Shown: positions 1 to 6,508 of the stretch, piece after piece
Layout of the letters: every line of letters begins with the position of its first letter
Position numbering within the stretch: position 1 is the stretch's first letter
NCBI GenBank assembly: GCA_030640275.1
Contig: DAOWJR010000032.1
Coordinates: 1-8,835 of the forward strand
Direction of reading: 5' to 3'
Length of the DNA: 8,835 bases
DNA from: Actinomycetes bacterium
GTDB lineage: Bacteria; Actinomycetota; Humimicrobiia; JAHJRV01
Position numbers and translations under genes: made by a program
Notes under the pieces: model-generated
Seen by the model: only the letters and a program-made list of their open reading frames with translations
What the model was told of the DNA's origin: nothing
Databases searched by the model: none

Positions 1-1701
1 AAGATTTATCCGTACAGTATTTAAAAGACCTGTAATAAGTGTAGTTCTCATTATTGTATGTTCCTTGGTAATTGGATTCTGAAGTTCTATAGCATTTCTT
101 AATTGGTCTTTTTTATCTAAACGAAGTAGATCAAAACTTTTCGGATGGTCAAACGAAAAATTCCAAACTTCATAAAAACCTTGTGATGTCATTACATTCT
201 TTAAGTTTCTAACTATGTTTTGCTCTCTATTTAATCCGCCTTTTTGACTATGTACCGGTAAAATAGCTTGAATATTATCAAAATTATGCATTCTGGCAAC
301 TTCCTCTATTAAATCTATTTCACTTCTTAAATCAGTTCTAAATGTAGGTATCTGAACTTCTATCACTTTCCTATTAGCTTCTTCTATTTTTTTCACCTTT
401 AATTCAAGAGAACTAAGTATCTCCTCCATTCTTTCCTGTTTAATATCTATTCCAATAATTTTATTAGCTCTTTTAGGTCTGAGTTTAATAGACCACTGAG
501 AAACTGGATTTGGATAGATATCTATTACTCCTTTAATAATATTCCCATATGTATAATTCTCTATTAATTGAGCACATCTATTCAATGCAAATATTGTTGA
601 ATTCGGATCCAGTCCCTTCTCAAATCTATTTGAAGCTTCAGTTCTAAGTCTTAACTTTTTGGAAGTTCTCATAATGTTAGCTTGATTAAAATTAGCAGAT
701 TCTATTAATACTCTTTTAGTTGAATAGGTAACTTCAGACTCAAGCCCCCCCATTACTCCAGCAATAGCTATGGGATATTCTTTATCAGCAATTACCAGCA
801 TTGATGAATCCAGATTTCTCAAATTGCCATCTAAATTTAATATCTTTTCTCCTTCTTTAGCTTTTCTAATTGCAACCTTTTTCCCACCAATTTTTTCAAA
901 ATCGAATATATGTAAAGGTTGACCTGTTTCCCACATTACAAAATTAGAAATATCAGCTACACAATTTATTGGTCTTATTCCAATTGATTTTAGAAGAACT
1001 TGCATCCAGAGAGGTGTCTTCTTCATTTTAATATCATCAACTATCTTAGTACTATATCTTGGACAAAGTTTTTTGTCCTCAACAATAACCTCAACAATGT
1101 CATCAATTTTTGGTCCTTTTTCTTCCAAGATAACCTCTGGAATTTTTAACGAACTATTAGAGAATGCAGCAACTTCTCGAGCAATACCAATTACTCCTAA
1201 ACAATCAGGTCTAATAGGTGTTATTTCCAAATCATAGATATAATCGTTTATCTCTAATATATCTGCTAAATCCTGACCTCTTTTAAATGTATTATCTAAA
1301 ATTAGTATAATTTCTTCTTCCTCGCCTAAGTCTAATTCTATCGAGGAACATAGCATTCCTTGTGAATTTATACCTTTTACCTCTCTTTTGTTGATATTTT
1401 GGTTCTTTATTTTTGAACCTACAACTGCAACTGGTACAAGATCTCCTTCCTTTATATTATGCGCTCCACAAACAATGGATAGCTTCTCTTTTCCAATATC
1501 TGCTTCACATAAAAGTAATTTTTCACTATTGGGATGCAGCTTTATTTTTAGAATCTTTCCAACCAATATATTATTAAAAGTCGCTTTACGTAAAGTTACT
1601 GTTTCAACTCTTGTTCCTGATACATTTAATGCCTCTGAAAGTTTTTGAGGTGATAAATCAAAATCTACATATTTTTTTAACCATTTATAAGGTATCTTCA
1701 A
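1..1701 (-). CDS. pheT: Phenylalanyl-tRNA synthetase beta subunit, 5' part (runs off left edge)
   Basis: Large subunit of the (alpha-beta)2 phenylalanine-tRNA ligase, which binds tRNA-Phe and edits mischarged Tyr-tRNA-Phe in the cytoplasm. 567 codons are open without a stop; the family is usually about 800 residues, so the C-terminal part lies outside the window. I read the start as TTG at 1701 (protein begins MKIPYKWLKKYVDF, typical of PheT) because GGGAG sits 6 nt upstream. Visible parts: an OB-fold/EMAP-type tRNA-binding domain at about residues 39-145 (VGKILKIKLHPNSEKL, then CGAHNIKEGD); the B3/B4 editing region at about 205-380 (ADISNFVMWETGQPLHIFD, then RTEASNRFEKGLDP); a B5 domain from about 405 (RPKRANKIIG); and the start of the catalytic-like core near 480. 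It lies 51 nt downstream of pheS with no promoter or terminator that I see, so it is co-transcribed with pheS. Confidence 0.96.
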   Translation of the reverse strand, partial: MKIPYKWLKKYVDFDLSPQKLSEALNVSGTRVETVTLRKATFNNILVGKILKIKLHPNSEKLLLCEADIGKEKLSIVCGAHNIKEGDLVPVAVVGSKIKNQNINKREVKGINSQGMLCSSIELDLGEEEEIILILDNTFKRGQDLADILEINDYIYDLEITPIRPDCLGVIGIAREVAAFSNSSLKIPEVILEEKGPKIDDIVEVIVEDKKLCPRYSTKIVDDIKMKKTPLWMQVLLKSIGIRPINCVADISNFVMWETGQPLHIFDFEKIGGKKVAIRKAKEGEKILNLDGNLRNLDSSMLVIADKEYPIAIAGVMGGLESEVTYSTKRVLIESANFNQANIMRTSKKLRLRTEASNRFEKGLDPNSTIFALNRCAQLIENYTYGNIIKGVIDIYPNPVSQWSIKLRPKRANKIIGIDIKQERMEEILSSLELKVKKIEEANRKVIEVQIPTFRTDLRSEIDLIEEVARMHNFDNIQAILPVHSQKGGLNREQNIVRNLKNVMTSQGFYEVWNFSFDHPKSFDLLRLDKKDQLRNAIELQNPITKEHTIMRTTLITGLLNTVRINL

Positions 1702-1752
1702 TTCAAACTCCCATTTTATATTTAATTAACTTTTAAACATTTATATTTATTA

Positions 1753-2793
1753 TTAAAATTGCTTTAAAAATCTTATGTCATTTTCAAAAAATAGTCTCAT
1801 ATCATTTATTTTATATTTAAGCATAGCAATTCTTTCCACACCCATTCCAAATGCAAAACCTGTAAACTTTTCTGAATCAATCCCTACATTCTCTAAAACA
1901 TGCGGATGAACCATTCCTGAACCCAGGATCTCAATCCAGCCAGTTTTTTTACAAACTGAGCAACCTTTTCCCATACATTCTTGACATTGTACCAACACTT
2001 CAGCACTCGGTTCCGTGTAGGGAAAATAGCTTGGAAGTAGCCTTACTTTGGTACCCTCTCCAAATACTTTTTCAGCAAAAACTTGTAATGTGGCTTTTAG
2101 ATGAGACATAGAGATACTTCTATCGACCACAAGTCCTTCAATTTGTGTAAACATTGAAGAATGGGTTGGGTCAATATTATCTCTCCTGAAAACCCTGCCG
2201 GGCGAAATAATATATAGAGGAGGTTTATGTTTTTCCATAAATCTAATCTGAACTGGTGATGTATGAGTTCTTAATGGCATTTTTTCTGTGATAAAAAGCG
2301 TATCCTGTAATGTTCTTGCTGGATGATCTGGTGGTATATTTAATGCTTCAAAATTATAATAATCCGACTCAACTTCTGGACCCTCTACTACTGTATAACC
2401 CATTCCAATAAAAATATCGATTATTTCATTAATTGTTTTAGTTATCAAATGAAGTTTTCCTAATTGTAATTGTCTTCCAGGAAGAGTTATATCTATTTCT
2501 TCTTTAAGAATCTTTTCCACTACTTTTTTCTTTAAGCTATTTTTTTTCTCGTTAACAATTTCTTCTATCCTTTTACTTGCTTCATTTGCCTTTTTCCCAA
2601 CCAATGGTCTTTTATCTTTGGGCAGAGAACTAAGTGATCTTAAAATGTATGTTATTTTACCCTTTCTTCCTAAATATTGATAATATATTTTCTCAAGTTC
2701 ATCAATGGTTAATGCTTTCTTTGTTTCAATTAAACTATCTTTTAAGTATTTCTCTATATCCTTTATATAACTATCATTACTTTTTTCAATCAT
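1753..2793 (-). CDS. pheS: Phenylalanyl-tRNA synthetase alpha subunit
   Basis: Catalytic subunit of PheRS, a class II synthetase that attaches phenylalanine to tRNA-Phe. The 346 residues match the usual family length. The N-terminal coiled-coil tRNA-binding arm covers about residues 1-95. Class II motifs follow: HPARTLQDTLF (157-167), motif 2 around GRVFRRDNIDPTHSSMF (199-215), the Phe-pocket segment FPYTEPSAEV (257-266) and motif 3 GFAFGMGVERIAML (312-325). Four cysteines (C270, C273, C278, C281) form a C-X2-C-X4-C-X2-C knuckle, which also occurs in Bacillus-type PheS. The ATG at 2793 has GGGGG 6 nt upstream. Unusually, this ATG overlaps the TGA of a short upstream ORF derived from rplT (ATGA overlap), so translation is probably coupled. 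A T-box-type terminator (2947-2974) lies between this gene and rplT. Confidence 0.97.
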   Translation of the reverse strand: MIEKSNDSYIKDIEKYLKDSLIETKKALTIDELEKIYYQYLGRKGKITYILRSLSSLPKDKRPLVGKKANEASKRIEEIVNEKKNSLKKKVVEKILKEEIDITLPGRQLQLGKLHLITKTINEIIDIFIGMGYTVVEGPEVESDYYNFEALNIPPDHPARTLQDTLFITEKMPLRTHTSPVQIRFMEKHKPPLYIISPGRVFRRDNIDPTHSSMFTQIEGLVVDRSISMSHLKATLQVFAEKVFGEGTKVRLLPSYFPYTEPSAEVLVQCQECMGKGCSVCKKTGWIEILGSGMVHPHVLENVGIDSEKFTGFAFGMGVERIAMLKYKINDMRLFFENDIRFLKQF

Positions 2794-2888
2794 AAATTAC
2801 CCCCTAAATCTTTAAATCTATATCCCTTTACAAGCTTTAATATTTTTTTATTCTTATGTTTAAGTACACCTCTTTTTACTTTAGTCAT
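2790..2888 (-). CDS. 32-residue leader ORF derived from the L20 N-terminus, overlapping pheS start
   Basis: The ATG at 2888 has GGAG 5 nt upstream (2894-2897), the same ribosome binding site as the real rplT. The peptide begins MTKVKRGVLKHKNKKILKLV; the true L20 begins MTRVKRGVLKHKKKKKILKL. Similarity runs through GYR (residues 22-24). Seven unrelated codons follow, including the only Phe, then TGA, whose first two bases are the last two of the pheS ATG (ATGA). Against rplT there are seven substitutions and one in-frame 3-nt deletion in 92 aligned bases. Four changes are synonymous, three are not (R to K, K to N, A to V), and there is no stop. I infer a translated leader that couples ribosomes into pheS. 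It could instead be a passive rplT remnant. A globular L20 domain is absent, so it cannot replace L20. Confidence 0.7.
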   Translation of the reverse strand: MTKVKRGVLKHKNKKILKLVKGYRFKDLGGNL

Positions 2889-2908
2889 ATTAACTCCATT
2901 AAATATAT
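2817..2908 (-). repeat. Diverged duplicate of rplT ribosome binding site and 5' coding region
   Basis: This segment aligns with 3331-3425 (the rplT start) in the same orientation: 85 of 92 aligned bases are identical by hand count, with a 3-nt gap inside the lysine tract. It covers about 20 nt upstream of the ATG, including GGAG, plus 24 codons. The two copies start 514 bp apart as direct repeats, with the body of rplT and the T-box element between them. Upstream of the duplicate (2909-2946) I see no further similarity to the rpmI-rplT gap. Confidence 0.92.
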
Positions 2909-2946
2909 CGTATTGTAAACATCAAGCTTAGATAATACATATTATT

Positions 2947-2974
2947 AAAAAACCCCTCGCCTTAGGACGAAGGG
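2947..2974 (-). terminator. Intrinsic terminator of the T-box element, before pheS
   Basis: A 9-bp stem (2974-2966 with 2961-2953, two G-U near the ends and one within) closes a CTAA loop and is followed by six T on the minus strand (2952-2947). The 5' arm contains CGTC, which is shared with the antiterminator, the normal mutually exclusive arrangement in T-box leaders. It would end transcripts coming from infC-rpmI-rplT unless it is antiterminated. Confidence 0.88.
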
Positions 2975-3020
2975 TATTTCTCCGCGGTACCACCTGAGTT
3001 GGTTATTGAATAACCCACTC
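2947..3020 (-). promoter_or_regulatory. T-box riboswitch 3' half (Stem III-like hairpin, antiterminator, terminator), no Stem I
   Basis: The minus strand has the T-box signature AGGTGGTACCGCGG at 2995-2982. It is preceded by a hairpin (3020-2996, GAGT/ACTC outer pairs and GGTTAT/ATAACC inner pairs) in the Stem III position. CGTCCT (2969-2964) downstream can pair with AGG and GCG flanking the 7-nt bulge to make the antiterminator. The bulge base after UGG is U, which would pair with discriminator A, as in tRNA-Phe. A T-box senses uncharged tRNA and opens the terminator ahead of a synthetase gene, here pheS. The odd point is that rplT ends at 3046, so only about 25 nt precede the Stem III-like hairpin. 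The codon-reading Stem I, normally around 100 nt, cannot fit outside rplT. It may be a remnant, a minimal variant, or simply a terminator now. Confidence 0.85.
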
Positions 3021-3045
3021 GGTGCATAGCACTTAACTGTAAAAA

Positions 3046-3405
3046 TTATGCTGAAATTTTTTCCTTTGCAATGTCTACAAGTTTTGAAAAAGCTTTTGGG
3101 TCATTTATTGCAATCTCAGACAAAACTTTTCTATTTATATCTATTTCAGCAAGTCTAAGACCATTTATAAATCTTGAATAACTCAACCCATGTTCTCTAA
3201 CAGCTGCATTAATTCTCATTATCCATAATTTCCTAAAATCCCTTTTTCTTCTTTTTCTATCCCTATATGCATATTTCATAGATCTTAAAACTTGAGTCTT
3301 CGCTACCCTATAATTTTTACTTTTGGAACCTCTATATCCCTTTGCAAGTTTCAGTATCTTTTTTTTCTTCTTATGTTTAAGTACACCTCTTTTTACTCTA
3401 GTCAT
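3046..3405 (-). CDS. rplT: 50S ribosomal protein L20
   Basis: L20 is an early 23S rRNA-binding assembly protein and, in bacteria with this operon, its autoregulator. At 119 residues it has the normal family length. I place the start at ATG 3405 (MTRVKRGVLKHKKKKK) with GGAG 5 nt upstream; a longer reading from 3435 would overlap rpmI and add residues unlike L20. The long basic N-terminal tail (1-60, with GYRGSKSKNYR and YRDRKRRKRDFRKLWI) threads into 23S rRNA. The globular C-terminal domain (about 60-119, INAAVREHGLSYSRFINGL) is the RNA-binding part that also recognises the infC leader. It starts 26 nt after rpmI in the same transcript. Its first 24 codons and ribosome binding site are duplicated in front of pheS. 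Confidence 0.98.
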   Translation of the reverse strand: MTRVKRGVLKHKKKKKILKLAKGYRGSKSKNYRVAKTQVLRSMKYAYRDRKRRKRDFRKLWIMRINAAVREHGLSYSRFINGLRLAEIDINRKVLSEIAINDPKAFSKLVDIAKEKISA

Positions 3406-3425
3406 ATTAACTCCATTAAATATAT
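3331..3425 (-). repeat. Parent copy of the rplT 5' duplication
   Basis: Ribosome binding site and first codons of rplT. This is the member of the direct repeat pair that sits in an intact gene and so is likely the source of the copy at 2817-2908. Confidence 0.92.
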
Positions 3426-3431
3426 AAAAAG

Positions 3432-3626
3432 TCAAATACCTAATTTTTGTCTTGTTACTTTAGCGTCACACTTATTTAGGGTTTTTTCCGCTTTTAAACG
3501 CCTTTTTCTTGCAGATGTTTTTTTCATCAACTTTTTACTCATTGTCGGACTTTTATGCACAATTTTACCACTACCACTAATTTTAAATCTCTTCGCTGAC
3601 CCCTTGTGAGTCTTCATCTTTGGCAA
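3432..3626 (-). CDS. rpmI: 50S ribosomal protein L35
   Basis: Small basic ribosomal protein of 64 residues, the usual length, starting MPKMKTHKGSAKRFK as in most bacteria. The start is TTG at 3626 with AGGAGG 8 nt upstream; the alternative ATG at 3617 would drop the conserved MPK. The gene begins inside the end of infC (44-nt overlap, different frame), so its ribosome binding site is within infC codons and translation is probably coupled. The C-terminal half carries the expected basic stretch (KKTSARKRRLKAEKTLN). It belongs to the infC-rpmI-rplT transcript and is therefore subject to the L20 leader at 4281-4375. Confidence 0.97.
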   Translation of the reverse strand: MPKMKTHKGSAKRFKISGSGKIVHKSPTMSKKLMKKTSARKRRLKAEKTLNKCDAKVTRQKLGI

Positions 3627-4158
3627 TTTCTTTCCCTCCTTTTCTTTTTTTTCTGGTGGGAGCTAATAACATTACCATATTCCTTCTATCTATAGCTGGA
3701 GAAGATTCTATCTCCCCTAATTCTTCAACTTCAAGAGCCACTCTATTTAATAATTCCCAACCTATATCAGTATGAGCTAACTCTCTTCCCCTAAATATCA
3801 CACTTATCTTTACTTTAGCTCCTTTATTCAAAAATCTTTTAACATGTTTTATCTTTGTTTTTAAGTCGTGATCATCAATTTTAGGTTTTAACTTGATCTC
3901 TTTAATCACTATCTGTGTCTGCTTCTTCCTGGCTTTTTTCTTCATCAAATCCTGTTTGTATTTATACTTTCCAAAATCCATTATTTTACAAACTGGTGGT
4001 TTTGCATCTGGTGCTACTTCTATTAAATCTAAACCCATCTCATATGCTGTATCCAGAGCTTGTCTTAATAAAACGATTCCCATCTGCTCCTTATCTGGTC
4101 CTATTAACCTAACAACATCAGCCCTTATTCTATCATTTACTTTTGGGAACTTTATAAT
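3583..4158 (-). CDS. infC: Translation initiation factor IF-3 (ATT start)
   Basis: IF3 binds the 30S subunit, prevents early 50S joining and checks the start codon and initiator tRNA. The 191-residue protein reads from ATT at 4158 (initiator, then IKFPKVNDRIRADVVRLIG) with GGAGG 7 nt upstream. No ATG or GTG lies between there and M26, which would cut off the conserved VNDRIR...VRLIG segment. An ATT start is a known conserved trait of infC, giving self-control because IF3 discriminates against it. The N domain covers about 1-80 (LDLIEVAPDAKPPVCKIMD), a lysine-rich linker about 80-98 and the C domain about 98-170 (KEIKLKPKIDDHDL, FRGRELAH). After LAPTRKK there is a 20-residue hydrophilic tail, longer than usual, whose DNA also carries the rpmI ribosome binding site and start. 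Confidence 0.96.
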   Translation of the reverse strand: MIKFPKVNDRIRADVVRLIGPDKEQMGIVLLRQALDTAYEMGLDLIEVAPDAKPPVCKIMDFGKYKYKQDLMKKKARKKQTQIVIKEIKLKPKIDDHDLKTKIKHVKRFLNKGAKVKISVIFRGRELAHTDIGWELLNRVALEVEELGEIESSPAIDRRNMVMLLAPTRKKRKGGKEIAKDEDSQGVSEEI

Positions 4159-4203
4159 GTCTTTACCTCCATAATTTACAAATTTAATTATTTAAGTTTT
4201 AAT

Positions 4204-4219
4204 ACTAATTACAATTAGT
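4204..4219. repeat. Inverted repeat ACTAATT-AC-AATTAGT in the infC 5' region
   Basis: A perfect 7-bp inverted repeat around a 2-nt centre, between the L20-leader terminator and the infC ribosome binding site. The same half-sites ACTAAT and ATTAGT form a second palindrome upstream of thrS (6509-6523). It could be a weak RNA hairpin or a protein site. AT-rich chance matches are also possible. Confidence 0.4.
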
Positions 4220-4280
4220 AATTTTTATTCCTTCTGAACTTTTTTTGTTCTTACCTTTATACTTTTTGATTTTAATATTT

Positions 4281-4301
4281 AAAATGGCGGCAGAAGCCGC
4301 C
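4281..4301 (-). terminator. Intrinsic terminator in the L20 leader
   Basis: On the minus strand GGCGGC-TTCT-GCCGCC forms a strong 6-bp GC stem with a short loop, followed by ATTTT. It stands out from the AT-rich surroundings. It is the likely output of L20 control of infC-rpmI-rplT and also the first terminator met by transcripts leaving thrS. Confidence 0.85.
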
Positions 4302-4375
4302 CTCTAACTTAACTACCAAACTAATAGCAATTATGCATTGTTTGGTGAGAAACTCTTAGCTCCTGCTTGTCAAAT
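4281..4375 (-). promoter_or_regulatory. L20 leader (autoregulatory mRNA element of infC-rpmI-rplT)
   Basis: The transcript begins near 4383 and contains GCAGGAG (4366-4360) and TTTCTCACC (4353-4345). These are the conserved blocks of the Firmicutes L20 leader, which mimics the L20 site on 23S rRNA. A 7-bp helix ACCAAAC/GTTTGGT (4346-4340 with 4321-4315) encloses a small inner hairpin, and a GC terminator closes the element. By family knowledge, excess L20 binds and favours termination before infC. Recognition is by these motifs and position, not by a covariance search. Confidence 0.85.
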
Positions 4376-4389
4376 ATAAAATTGTAGGT

Positions 4390-4418
4390 ATTATACATAT
4401 ATTTTTTCCCTTTGTCTA
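4390..4418 (-). promoter_or_regulatory. Sigma-70-type promoter of infC-rpmI-rplT
   Basis: Minus strand -35 TAGACA (4418-4413, five of six consensus), a 17-nt spacer and -10 TATAAT (4395-4390, perfect). Transcription should start near 4383, just ahead of the L20 leader motifs. It begins 24 nt beyond the thrS stop, so infC has its own promoter independent of thrS. Confidence 0.8.
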
Positions 4419-4442
4419 CTAATTTTTATTTAGAAATTAATT

Positions 4443-6422
4443 TTATATTAATGGCTTTTTATTGCTACATACTTTACTTTCTAAATATCTGTTTTTTAGT
4501 TCTAAATCTATTTCTTTTAGGAATTTCTCAATTGGGACTGGTCCTAAGTCTAATTCTGATCTGCATCTTACTGCTACGCAATTTGTTCTAACCTCCTTAT
4601 CTCCAACGACTAACATATACGGAATTTTTAAAACTTGTGCATCCCTTACCTTTTTACTAACAGTTTCCATTCTATCATCTAAATTTACTCTCACTCCCAT
4701 TTTCTTTAAAGAATCCATAACTTTTAAGGAAAAATCCTTATGACTATCGGTAATTGGAATTAATATTACTTGAACAGGAGCAAGCCAGGTTGGAAAAGCT
4801 CCCTTATACTGTTCAACTAATATACCTAAAAATCTTTCAATACTTCCTAATATAGTTCGATGAATCATAACTGGGCGATGTTTTGCGTTATCCTCTCCAG
4901 TATAATGTAGATCAAAAGCTTCAGGCATCGCAAAATCCAACTGTATAGTTCCACACTGCCAGGATCTTCCCAGACTATCAAATATGTGAAAATCTATTTT
5001 TGGACCATAAAATGCACCTTCACCGGGATTTATAGTATATTCAACACCTTTATGATCTAATGCATCCTTTAATGCTGATTCTGCTCTTTCCCATATATCT
5101 AAAGAACCCATATAATCATCCGGGCGAGTTGATAGTTCTATTTTATATTCCTTGAATCCAAATTTGTCATAAATATAAATTACAAAACCTATTGTCTCTA
5201 TTAATTGCTGTTCAATCTGAGAAGGTAAACAGAAAATGTGAGCATCATCCTGAGTAAAACCCCTTACTCTAAATAGACCATGAAGAACTCCTGACAATTC
5301 ATATCTATGAACGATTCCCAGTTCTGCCCATTTTAAAGGCATATCCTTATATGAGCGTGGTTTAGTTTTATAAATTAATACACCTCCTGGACAATTCATA
5401 GGCTTTACAGCAAATTCTCTACCACTTTTTTCTAAGAAATACATAAGTTCTTTGTAATGATCCCAGTGACCTGACATCTGCCAAAGATTTTTATCTAAAA
5501 GTATTGGAGTTCCTACTTGCTCATAACCCCTTTTTAAAAGTTCTTCTTTCAAAAAATCTAAAATGCTGTTTATAATAATCATTCCATTTGGATGGAAAAA
5601 TGGAAAACCAGGTCCTTCTTTATGAAAACTGTATAAATCAAGTTCTTTACCTAATCTTCTATGGTCTATCTTTTTTGCTTCCTCTGTTTTTTGTAAATGT
5701 TTTTCCAATTCTTCTTGAGTAGTAAATGCAGTTCCATATATTCTCTGAAGCATGGGGTTTCTCTCATCACCCCTCCAATACGCTCCAGCTATACTTAATA
5801 GTTTAAAAATTTTAACCTTTCCTGTTGATGGTAGATGTGGTCCCCTGCAAAGGTCTATAAAATCACCCTGCTCATATATACTTATAATTTCTTCTTCGAT
5901 ATCATTTATCAATTGCTGCTTATATATTTCACCAACGAATATCTTTTTTGCTTCCTCCTTGTTGACTTCTTTTCTTATTATTGAGATATCTTTTTTTACA
6001 ATCTCCCTCATTCTTTTCTCAATTTTTTCCAGATCTTCATGTATAAAAGGTTTTTGGGGATCAAAATCATAGTAGAAGCCATTTTTTATTGTTGGACCTA
6101 TAGCTATTTTAACTCCAGGAAAAAGTTCATAAACTGCATTTGCCATAACATGAGCTGTAGTATGTCTTAAAATGTTTAATCCGTCTTCTTCTTTATATAT
6201 AACTGGTTCTAAGACTGCATTTTCTATTATTAAGTGAGATAAATCCAATAATTTACCATTTATCCTTATAGCTACAACCTCATCAAGATTTGCTATATCA
6301 AATGACTTTAGAACTTCAATTGCACTCACATTCTTATGAAATCTTTTAACTTTATCTGGAAGAATTTTTATCTCTATTAACTCATTACTTTTTATTTCTT
6401 CCGACTTACTATCGGTTTTCAT
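4443..6422 (-). CDS. thrS: Threonyl-tRNA synthetase
   Basis: Class II synthetase charging tRNA-Thr in the cytoplasm; 659 residues, near the usual length. Order of domains: TGS domain about 15-78; editing domain about 80-240 with the zinc-type HTTAH (87-91) and C192 in DLCRGPHLPSTG; catalytic core about 260-545; anticodon-binding domain about 548-645 (VQVILIPITDSHKDF). The catalytic zinc ligands are visible: C344 in PMNCPGG, H395 in DDAHIF and H521 in MIHRTILG. Motif 2 is around LFRVRGFTQDDAHIF and motif 3 at GSIERFLGILVEQYKG. The start is ATG 6422 with AAGGG 10 nt upstream; two earlier ATGs (at -10 and -7) are out of frame. No T-box is visible upstream, unlike many Firmicutes thrS genes. Confidence 0.98.
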   Translation of the reverse strand: MKTDSKSEEIKSNELIEIKILPDKVKRFHKNVSAIEVLKSFDIANLDEVVAIRINGKLLDLSHLIIENAVLEPVIYKEEDGLNILRHTTAHVMANAVYELFPGVKIAIGPTIKNGFYYDFDPQKPFIHEDLEKIEKRMREIVKKDISIIRKEVNKEEAKKIFVGEIYKQQLINDIEEEIISIYEQGDFIDLCRGPHLPSTGKVKIFKLLSIAGAYWRGDERNPMLQRIYGTAFTTQEELEKHLQKTEEAKKIDHRRLGKELDLYSFHKEGPGFPFFHPNGMIIINSILDFLKEELLKRGYEQVGTPILLDKNLWQMSGHWDHYKELMYFLEKSGREFAVKPMNCPGGVLIYKTKPRSYKDMPLKWAELGIVHRYELSGVLHGLFRVRGFTQDDAHIFCLPSQIEQQLIETIGFVIYIYDKFGFKEYKIELSTRPDDYMGSLDIWERAESALKDALDHKGVEYTINPGEGAFYGPKIDFHIFDSLGRSWQCGTIQLDFAMPEAFDLHYTGEDNAKHRPVMIHRTILGSIERFLGILVEQYKGAFPTWLAPVQVILIPITDSHKDFSLKVMDSLKKMGVRVNLDDRMETVSKKVRDAQVLKIPYMLVVGDKEVRTNCVAVRCRSELDLGPVPIEKFLKEIDLELKNRYLESKVCSNKKPLI

Positions 6423-6475
6423 AATTCATCATCCCTTAAAATAATATTCTTTAAAAATTTATATATTGATTATAA

Positions 6476-6484
6476 ATTATACCA
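6476..6484 (-). promoter_or_regulatory. Extended -10 promoter of thrS
   Basis: The minus strand reads TGGTATAAT, a perfect extended -10 (TGn plus TATAAT). No good -35 lies 16-18 nt upstream, as is acceptable for extended -10 promoters. The start near 6469 leaves a leader of about 47 nt, too short for a tRNA-sensing element. Confidence 0.65.
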
Positions 6485-6508
6485 AAATAATTGCAAATCA
6501 AGCATACT

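Noticed and set aside
1388..1648. Plus-strand open frame opposite pheT (and similar frames opposite rplT, infC and thrS).
   Set aside because: All are antisense to clearly conserved genes, lack ribosome binding sites and have no recognisable protein features.
2790..2888. Leader ORF as a classical Phe attenuator peptide.
   Set aside because: It has only one Phe codon, and the terminator lies upstream of the ORF rather than downstream, so ribosome stalling could not control it.
2909..2946. A separate pheS promoter between the T-box terminator and the leader ORF.
   Set aside because: TTGATG or TTTACA can be found, but no -10 at proper spacing before the leader ribosome binding site.
3001..3015. 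TTC (a Phe codon) in the loop of the Stem III-like hairpin as a mini specifier for tRNA-Phe.
   Set aside because: Known specifier codons sit in an internal loop of Stem I. The TTC lies in the centre of a palindrome and could easily be chance, so I do not claim it as a sensor.
3356..3372. Lysine-coding purine run near the start of rplT as a programmed frameshift site.
   Set aside because: The run is interrupted by G bases, the gene is intact in frame, and no downstream structure or alternative frame product is apparent.
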